Assembly (NCBI GenBank): GCA_946614205.1
Contig: CAMOGR010000092.1
Span: forward strand, 1-9,758
Reading direction: 5' to 3'
DNA length: 9,758 nucleotides
Source: an uncultured Bacteroidales bacterium
GTDB taxonomy: Bacteria > Bacteroidota > Bacteroidia > Bacteroidales > UBA932
Shown here: positions 7,787-9,758 of the stretch, piece by piece
How the letters are laid out: every line of letters begins with the position of its first letter
How positions within the stretch are numbered: position 1 is the first letter of the stretch
Translations under genes and position numbers: made by a program
The notes under the pieces: generated by a model
What the model saw: only the letters and a program-made list of their open reading frames with translations
Databases searched by the model: none
Told to the model about the DNA's origin: nothing

Positions 7787-8041
7787 TCAGCATTCGACTT
7801 CCTGGATCTCTTTCAGCGGAGCGACTACCTTCTTGCCGTCCAGAATAGCCTGCACTTCACCTTCCGACAGCGTGTTTCCTTCTATGGCCAGGGACGAGTG
7901 GATGGTCTTGATACGGTTGGCCTTCCTGAGCTTCAAGTTGTCATCCTGCTCCATCCTGATTGCATACCTCTCTATCTGGCTGGAAATCTTGGCAATCAGA
8001 TTTATGGCTCTGGATGAAACTGTGAATGGTGGCGTGTACAT
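7787..8041 (-). pseudogene. Fic-family protein, N-terminal fragment (catalytic core deleted)
   Basis: An 84-residue reading that opens MYTPPFTVSSRAINLIAKIS and continues with IERYAIRM, KANRIKTIHSSLAIEGNTLSE and VVAPLKEIQEV, which is the standard N-terminus of Bacteroidota Fic (AMP-transferase) proteins. SLAIEG (Ser50, Glu54, Gly55) matches the (S/T)xxxE(G/N) inhibitory helix that blocks ATP use in intact Fic enzymes. The frame stops at 7787-7789, just where the Fic core with HPFxxGNGR should begin, and the winged-helix C-terminus resumes within about 15 bp in another frame. Roughly 200 codons, including the whole active site, are therefore missing, so no AMPylation activity is possible. The promoter and the start remain well preserved. 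Confidence 0.75.
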
Positions 8042-8043
8042 AG

Positions 8044-8089
8044 TTATTCCGACATTTATTCCGACACAAAGATAGCGGTTATTCCGACA
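8044..8089. repeat. three TGTCGGAATAA direct repeats (putative operator) at the Fic promoter
   Basis: Read on the minus strand, an identical 11-mer TGTCGGAATAA occurs at 8089-8079, 8066-8056 and 8054-8044. Copy-to-copy offsets are 23 and 12 bp, about two turns and one turn of the helix. The first copy lies between the -33 and -7 boxes; the other two cover the transcription start and leader. This placement would block RNA polymerase. The likely ligand is the winged helix at the C-terminus of the Fic protein itself (inference). Confidence 0.78.
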
Positions 8090-8097
8090 TAATCAAA
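8067..8097 (-). promoter_or_regulatory. fic-pgeF promoter, Bacteroidota type
   Basis: On the minus strand TTTG (8097-8094), a 19-bp spacer and TATCTTTG (8074-8067) match the consensus fully. Transcription would start near 8061, about 20 nt before the Fic ATG at 8041. It is the only evident promoter for the Fic fragments, pgeF and the HARE-type gene. The upstream stretch 8098-8201 is AT-rich and holds no gene I can see, only a stray TATATTTG (minus, 8197-8190) without a -33 box. Confidence 0.75.
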
Positions 8098-8201
8098 GCC
8101 GTCAATCCCTTATCTATTATCAAGATTTCATGAACAGACTCCACAATCAGGCAACAGGTGGAGAGGAAGCATCAATTTTATGCAACAGGCAAATATAATG
8201 A

Positions 8202-8678
8202 TTATTTCTGTTTAATACAGAAACCCCTATTTGTTTTGTTGCTGCCCGGATCCGGCTGGGAAACACCTGAATACAAAGTGTGCTTCTGTGTGGCCGGGAA
8301 GTTGAGGATCAATTTGTTACCGCTAGCGGAGACACCTTCCTGCCAGGGGCTGAAGGCCAGCAGGCTGCCGCCCGGGACTGCATTCTGCGAACGGAAGCTG
8401 GCCGACTTCCCGTCGGCGGAAATGTCTCCGGCAGCAACGGAAAATTCAGCGGGGCTGCCGCTTTTCCCGATTACTCCGATACGGTCGCCATCTTTCCAGT
8501 AGGTATTGACGCGGACTCCGGGGTTATCCACGGTGATGGTTCGCGTTCCGGGCGAATCGTTGTCTATTATGGCCAGAATGGAGCGGGCTTCCGGGGATGA
8601 GTCTTCGAGTATTTCACGTGTGCAACCTGCCGTAAGTGCCAGGGCCAGATATGCCAGGGTTATTATTGTGCGTTTCAT
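8202..8678 (-). CDS. fimbrillin-like lipoprotein, probably 3'-truncated
   Basis: A 158-residue reading with a lipoprotein signal (MKRTIITLAYLALALTAGC, lipid-bearing Cys19), hence an outer-membrane or surface lipoprotein. The following sequence has the pattern of Bacteroidota fimbrillin-family N-terminal domains: a TRT element, TYWKDGDRIGVIG (59-71), SASFRSQ, SLLAFSPWQ and LILNFPATQKHTLYSG. Intact relatives, such as Mfa/FimA-type pilins and accessory tip proteins, run to about 300 residues or more. Here the recognisable sequence stops near Asn147 (base 8238) and ends in an unrelated tail (KTNRGFCIKQK), where the DNA turns AT-rich. I infer a truncation by recombination rather than a naturally short protein. 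Its ATG overlaps the stop of the upstream lipoprotein gene (ATGA, 8675-8678), so the two formed an operon. Confidence 0.66.
   Translation of the reverse strand: MKRTIITLAYLALALTAGCTREILEDSSPEARSILAIIDNDSPGTRTITVDNPGVRVNTYWKDGDRIGVIGKSGSPAEFSVAAGDISADGKSASFRSQNAVPGGSLLAFSPWQEGVSASGNKLILNFPATQKHTLYSGVSQPDPGSNKTNRGFCIKQK
8215..8233. repeat. short perfect inverted repeat in the fimbrillin 3' tail
   Basis: TTTCTGT (8215-8221) and ACAGAAA (8227-8233) flank TTAAT, a 7-bp perfect stem. No T tract follows on either strand, so it is not a standard terminator. It lies in the AT-rich tail after the apparent break in the fimbrillin-like gene. Confidence 0.4.
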
Positions 8679-9056
8679 ATCAGTTCCAGTATATGGTCTC
8701 CATAGTTGTATTCGTCGCTGCCCAGAGTGGCGTCGGCGTCGGTGATATTGATGGTTAAGGTTGTCCTGGCCGAAGCTATGGTGCTCATATCGTGGAGAGT
8801 AACCACGGCCGTGCGCTTGCCGTTTTCGGTTTCCGGCCTTGCAGCGGCGCTTATCTTCAGGGTGTTGCCGTCAGGGGTGGAAACCGTGACCCAGCCGGCA
8901 TTTGAAGCGGCACCCCACTTGTGGGCGTTGGAGAGCACGATAATATCTTCACTCCCGCCCGCCGGGGTCTGATCCAGGATCCTTACCGGGGCACGCGCAC
9001 AAAAGAAGGGATGCGAGAATCATTCCCAGCCATCGTAAACAGGAGGTAGTTTTCAT
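8675..9056 (-). pseudogene. small BACON-like lipoprotein gene with a 4-bp frameshift
   Basis: The ATG at 9056 begins a clear lipoprotein signal, MKTTSCLRWLGMILASLLLC, with lipobox LLCAC and a PGKDPGSDPGG linker, but the frame stops at 8951-8949. The next frame continues without a break as SEDIIVLSNAHKWGAASNAG, then WVTVSTPDGNTLKISAA and a beta-rich stretch ending GDHILELI, at 8675. Removing one copy of the tandem CCCG (8954-8957 and 8958-8961 on the plus strand) joins the two parts exactly, ...DPGGSEDIIV..., giving about 125 residues. The mature part has the WVTVS and alternating beta-strand pattern of BACON/Ig-like domains, but the match is loose. It is the first gene after the promoter and overlaps the fimbrillin-like gene by 4 bp. 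Its function is unknown; a role in surface or fimbrial assembly is only suggested by context. Confidence 0.72.
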
Positions 9057-9091
9057 TGGGGTAGGGTTTGAGTCAGTATTGGTGTATAATA

Positions 9092-9099
9092 CAAATGTA
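9092..9099 (-). promoter_or_regulatory. -7 box of the lipoprotein operon
   Basis: TACATTTG on the minus strand (9099-9092) matches TAnnTTTG. Transcription would start near 9086, about 30 nt before the ATG at 9056. No TTTG is found 19-21 bp upstream; that place lies between the two TAGTCCGGA repeats, as expected for a promoter that needs an activator. Confidence 0.6.
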
Positions 9100-9106
9100 C
9101 CCTAAT

Positions 9107-9136
9107 TAGTCCGGACCATTGTTTTCATAGTCCGGA
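9107..9136. repeat. TAGTCCGGA direct repeat, 21-bp period (putative AraC-type site)
   Basis: TAGTCCGGA occurs identically at 9107-9115 and 9128-9136. The offset of 21 bp is two helical turns, the usual spacing for AraC-family half-sites. The repeats flank the -33 position of the lipoprotein promoter and lie just downstream of the gene for an AraC-type regulator. A 7-bp inverted repeat, ATTCTCA (9142-9148) / TGAGAAT (9164-9170), lies between them and the end of that gene. Confidence 0.65.
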
Positions 9137-9173
9137 ATCTCATTCTCATTTTGATAACTTATTTGAGAATCGG

Positions 9174-9758
9174 CTATTTGTTGGCGTCAAAAGCCGATTT
9201 TTTCCACTCGGCGGGAGTCATTCCGGCTTGGGCGCGGAAGCAGCGGAAGAAAGTTTTTTCGTTGTTGAATCCGGACTCTTCCCAGACCTCCACGGAAGGC
9301 ATCTCAGGGTTTTTGCGCATCAGCTCCTGCGCGTATTCAACCCTGTAGCGGGCAATCAGTTCCGGGAATGAAACGCCCAGCTGCCCGTTGATGCAGGCCG
9401 AGATATAGGTGGCGTTGGTGCCCAGTTCACGGGCGATATCGGAGATCTTCAGGTCTTTTACCAGGTAGAGCTTCCTGCCTTCGATCAGGGATGTGATGCG
9501 GGTGAGGAGGTCGTTCTTCCCGGGGATGTCCTCCACTGGCGGCTGCGGGGCTGCGGGACTGCGGAGAATGCGGAAAATGCCCCAGCAGCCGAAGGCGCAG
9601 GCAGGCAGGATGACGAGCAGAATCCACCATGGGAAGGAGCCCTTCGCAGGCGCCGTGGTGTGAAACAGCCAGACTTCTCTGGTGGCTTCGAAGTTATTGT
9701 CTTTTACATTGTCGAAAGATACGCCTCCCGCCAGCACGATACGCTCCCCGTCAAGCAG
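9174..9758 (-). CDS. membrane-anchored AraC-family regulator, C-terminal part
   Basis: The frame is open to the right edge of the window, leaving 194 C-terminal residues. Residues 1-42 (VSFDNVKDNNFEATREVWLF) look like the end of an extracytoplasmic sensor region. A single membrane helix (about 43-63, WWILLVILPACAFGCWGIF) follows, then a proline-rich linker (67-78) and an AraC-type DNA-binding domain (about 85-187). Both HTH units are visible: ISDIARELGTNATYISACIN and the second ending NNEKTFFRCFRAQAGMTPAEW. The plan is an outside sensor, one membrane span and a cytoplasmic AraC domain with no visible kinase or receiver module, which is common in Bacteroidota next to surface-protein operons. 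It lies upstream of, and in the same direction as, the lipoprotein operon, with a 21-bp direct repeat between them, so it probably controls that operon. What the missing sensor part binds cannot be judged. Confidence 0.82.
   Translation of the reverse strand: MLDGERIVLAGGVSFDNVKDNNFEATREVWLFHTTAPAKGSFPWWILLVILPACAFGCWGIFRILRSPAAPQPPVEDIPGKNDLLTRITSLIEGRKLYLVKDLKISDIARELGTNATYISACINGQLGVSFPELIARYRVEYAQELMRKNPEMPSVEVWEESGFNNEKTFFRCFRAQAGMTPAEWKKSAFDANK

Noticed and set aside
8151..8189. GCAACAGG direct repeat at 8151-8158 and 8182-8189
   Set aside because: Only 8 bp, at an uninformative 31-bp offset in AT-rich non-coding DNA with no promoter or gene arranged around it.
6634..8610. Integration (att) repeat of the tRNA-Leu 3' end inside the window
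   Set aside because: The only partial match noticed is TTCGAGT near 8593-8599, seven bases without further similarity. No recombinase gene is present.

Overview
The window looks like chromosomal DNA of a fairly GC-rich member of the Bacteroidota, order Bacteroidales, probably a gut lineage. Three things point there. Almost every transcription unit is preceded by the Bacteroidota promoter pattern (-33 TTTG, a 19-20 bp spacer, -7 TAnnTTTG). Shine-Dalgarno sequences are mostly absent. The gene content also fits: a secreted CE1-type esterase with an N-terminal E-set domain, a GH3 glycosidase, fimbrillin-like lipoproteins and a membrane-anchored AraC-type regulator. I cannot name the species.

Layout, left half (1-6690): housekeeping and sugar-metabolism genes. 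A 3'-truncated galE (minus) and a trmB-type tRNA methyltransferase gene (plus) diverge from overlapping promoters. A secreted esterase (minus) and a secreted GH3 glycosidase (plus) diverge from a 113-bp region and probably cooperate in removing side groups and terminal sugars from plant-type glycans. Convergent to the GH3 gene is a two-gene minus-strand unit. queH (queuosine biosynthesis) comes first and is joined by a TAATG stop-start overlap to a one-component regulator that fuses a RIC/YtfE-like di-iron hemerythrin domain to a LuxR-type DNA-binding domain. tRNA-Leu(GAG), with its own promoter and a strong terminator, reads the other way. An unusual compound inverted repeat lies between it and queH.

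Layout, right half (6690-9758): accessory and decaying DNA, all on the minus strand. From upstream to downstream it holds a membrane-anchored AraC regulator (cut by the window end), a 21-bp-spaced direct repeat that is a plausible binding site for it, a small lipoprotein gene broken by a 4-bp duplication, and a fimbrillin-like lipoprotein gene that loses its homologous sequence abruptly near 8237. Next comes a Fic-family gene that has lost its catalytic core but keeps its regulatory N-terminus and C-terminal winged helix, with a well-preserved promoter carrying three TGTCGGAATAA repeats. It is translationally coupled to pgeF (YfiH/LACC1 family), which is coupled in turn to a 68-residue HARE-type winged-helix protein.

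The items most worth following up are the hemerythrin-LuxR regulator coupled to QueH, the three-repeat operator at the broken Fic gene, the 4-bp slippage-type frameshift in the lipoprotein, and the TAGTCCGGA repeats next to the AraC gene. All functional calls come from reading motifs by eye; no database search was run.
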